A DNA stretch of 64,000 nucleotides from Pseudomonas protegens CHA0. Its GTDB lineage: Bacteria; Pseudomonadota; Gammaproteobacteria; Pseudomonadales; Pseudomonadaceae. Below are positions 62,533-64,000 of this stretch, one piece after another. The stretch is from contig NC_021237.1 in assembly GCF_000397205.1 (NCBI RefSeq), positions 1,737,001 to 1,801,000 on the forward strand. The letters run 5' to 3'. The translations under genes were made by a program, and so were the position numbers. The notes under the pieces were generated by a model. It was given only the letters and a program-made list of their open reading frames with translations. It did no database searches and was not told the origin of the DNA. Each line of letters opens with the position of its first letter. Position 1 is the first letter of the stretch.

Positions 62533-64000
62533 TCAAAAGGTCTGGCCCAGATTCAGTGACAGGGCTTTCTGGTTGTCGTCGTTGAAGCCGTAGCTGAAGT
62601 TCAGCGGCCCCAGCGGCGTGTCGAAGCCGAGAAAGATGCTTGCCGCGTTGATGTAGCCGCTGTCGAAGGCATTGTCGTTGTTCCACACCCGGCCCCGCTC
62701 CAGCGAGCCTCCCAGGTACAGTGGAAAGTCCAGGGGCAGATAGGAGCGCGGTGTCAGGCGACGGAAGTACACGGCGCGAGCCAGGCTGATGTTCTGCCCG
62801 GAGAGGGCGTCCTGACGGAAACCGGACAGTTGTCGAGCTCCACCGAGCAGGAAGCTGGACGTCACCACGTCGGCGTTGTCCAGGGTCCGGCCATAGCGAC
62901 CGCCCAGGACAAAGGTATTGGGGCCGCTGCTCAGCGCCTTGTCCAGCTTGAACTCCCACTGCCGGTAGCGATTGTCCGAACCCAGGCTCGGTTCGAACTG
63001 GCGCAGGCTCAGCTTGATGTCTTCGCCGGAGTGAGGAAAGTAGACGTTGTCCAGCGAGTCGAAGGAGTACTGCAACTGGTAGTAGCCTTCGTTGAAGTTT
63101 TCGCTGGGCAGGTTATGGTCGCCGATGCGCACATCGGCCTTGCCCCAGGCCTCGCCGACGCCGAAACGCACTTCGCCGCTGTTGCCGATCTGGCGCCCTA
63201 GGTTGAGCCCGAAACCGTAGCGTTCCACGCGATATTCGGCGATCGGGTCGTTGTCCAGCACCGCCTCGACGTTCTGCGCTTCGGCGGCGATGAAGGGCGC
63301 AATGAAGTAGCGTGAACCGGCATCCAGTGGCTGGTAGAACTCGCTGTAGAGTTCCTGCTGATCACCGATCTGCACCCGGGTCAGCCATTCTGCACCCAGG
63401 CTGTTGATGCCGTTCATGCGGTAGCTGGCGCCGATATTGAACGCGCTGTCGCCACGCATGTCATCGGACAGGTTCAGCCCCAGGCGCAGGTAGTCGGTAC
63501 CACTGCGCTTGCCCCGGGCGCTGATCACCAGGGTGTTGTCCTGCCCCTTGTGGGCTACGCGATACTGCACCTGTTCGAAGAAATCCAGGCCGTACAGGGT
63601 GCCCATGTCGGTTTCCAGGCGGCCCAGGTCCAGCGGCTCGCCGATGCGCTGGCGGATGTAGTAGCGGATCACTTCGTCGCTGACCTTGGAGTCGTTTTCC
63701 ACCTTGATCGCGCTGATGATCGGAGTGCGCTGGCTGGGCTGGCGCGCAGCGGTCAGTTCGGCATCCAGCGCATGGGCCGGACGCAGACGGGCCAGGCGCG
63801 CGTCGAGGATGCGGGTGGCGCGGTAGCCGGCGTCGATCATTTCCTGGGCCCGGCCAAAGTCGGTAACGCCAAAGCTCGACAGCGCTGGCTGGATCAGCAC
63901 GTCGTCCTTGTGCAGTGCCGCCAGTTGCACCTCCGAGTTGCGCCGGGTCATCAGGGTGATGGACTGGTTGAGCACGTCGACCACGGTATTGAGTTGCTTG
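62533..64000 (-). CDS. plpD: PlpD-type patatin phospholipase autotransporter (N-terminal part missing)
   Basis: The frame runs off the right edge, so the signal peptide and the patatin core are not seen. Visible from the edge inward: the end of the patatin domain (LNQSITLMTRRNSEVQLAAL, IQPALSSFGVTDFGRAQEMI), one POTRA domain (PIISAIKVENDSKVSDEVIR and LYGLDFFEQVQYRVA) and a barrel with LLGGARQLSGFRQDALSG and a terminal Phe (LNLGQTF). This is the type Vd layout of P. aeruginosa PlpD, an outer-membrane-tethered lipase. From memory plpD lies close to recQ and PA3341 in P. aeruginosa as here. Confidence 0.9.
   Translation of the reverse strand, partial: KQLNTVVDVLNQSITLMTRRNSEVQLAALHKDDVLIQPALSSFGVTDFGRAQEMIDAGYRATRILDARLARLRPAHALDAELTAARQPSQRTPIISAIKVENDSKVSDEVIRYYIRQRIGEPLDLGRLETDMGTLYGLDFFEQVQYRVAHKGQDNTLVISARGKRSGTDYLRLGLNLSDDMRGDSAFNIGASYRMNGINSLGAEWLTRVQIGDQQELYSEFYQPLDAGSRYFIAPFIAAEAQNVEAVLDNDPIAEYRVERYGFGLNLGRQIGNSGEVRFGVGEAWGKADVRIGDHNLPSENFNEGYYQLQYSFDSLDNVYFPHSGEDIKLSLRQFEPSLGSDNRYRQWEFKLDKALSSGPNTFVLGGRYGRTLDNADVVTSSFLLGGARQLSGFRQDALSGQNISLARAVYFRRLTPRSYLPLDFPLYLGGSLERGRVWNNDNAFDSGYINAASIFLGFDTPLGPLNFSYGFNDDNQKALSLNLGQTF

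Overview
The window is a GC-rich chromosomal segment of a fluorescent Pseudomonas, probably of the P. protegens / P. chlororaphis / P. fluorescens kind. The protein families point there (AceK, HrpA, an OprP-type porin, GbuA/GbuR, PlpD, a DUF6279 lipoprotein, a PA1414-type micro-ORF). So do the REP-type inverted repeats between genes and the local gene orders, which from memory match P. aeruginosa PA3286-PA3284-oprP, PA1413-PA1422 and PA3339-PA3344. I see no rRNA, tRNA, CRISPR array, intact insertion sequence or prophage.

Layout. 1-4.9 kb: a sugar-acid cluster (MFS transporter cut by the left edge, enolase-superfamily dehydratase, AraD1-type protein, aldehyde dehydrogenase) that fits oxidation of a pentonate to 2-oxoglutarate. 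4.9-12 kb: an EamA exporter, the isocitrate dehydrogenase kinase/phosphatase AceK and the helicase HrpA. 12-16 kb: a FabH-like synthase, an ECF sigma factor with a small zinc-finger anti-sigma protein, and an OprP-type phosphate porin. 16-28.7 kb: transporters, LysR regulators, aquaporin, an ABC exporter, PpiA with an alpha/beta hydrolase, AzoR and a mechanosensitive channel. 28.9-30.6 kb: a DEAD-box helicase and a small periplasmic protein.

30.8-41.6 kb is the main accessory region. It is a two-partner contact-dependent inhibition module in the order cdiB-cdiA-cdiI, led by a near-consensus promoter. CdiA is 2564 residues, and its last part, together with the immunity gene, is visibly AT-rich and looks acquired. 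Downstream lies about 700 bp of AT-rich DNA with frameshifted gene remnants, the expected debris of toxin/immunity exchange.

41.6-64 kb returns to core-like content. There is a DUF3077-like protein beside a chain of hairpins, a lipoprotein, an AraC/GyrI regulator, a DUF899 protein, a DUF6279 lipoprotein, a TorF-type porin and a CvfB-like S1 protein. Further on are transporters, a LysR regulator, a PA1414-like micro-ORF with a strong terminator, and a pair of small carrier-protein-like genes. The segment ends with a sodium:solute symporter, guanidinobutyrase GbuA with divergent GbuR, TapT, YbaN, a YgfB-like protein, RecQ, a MarR regulator with a perfect palindrome upstream, and the C-terminal part of a PlpD-type phospholipase cut by the right edge.

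Starts were chosen by ribosome-binding site and family length, so several are internal to longer open frames. Family names rest on recognisable motifs and remembered homologues, not on a database search.
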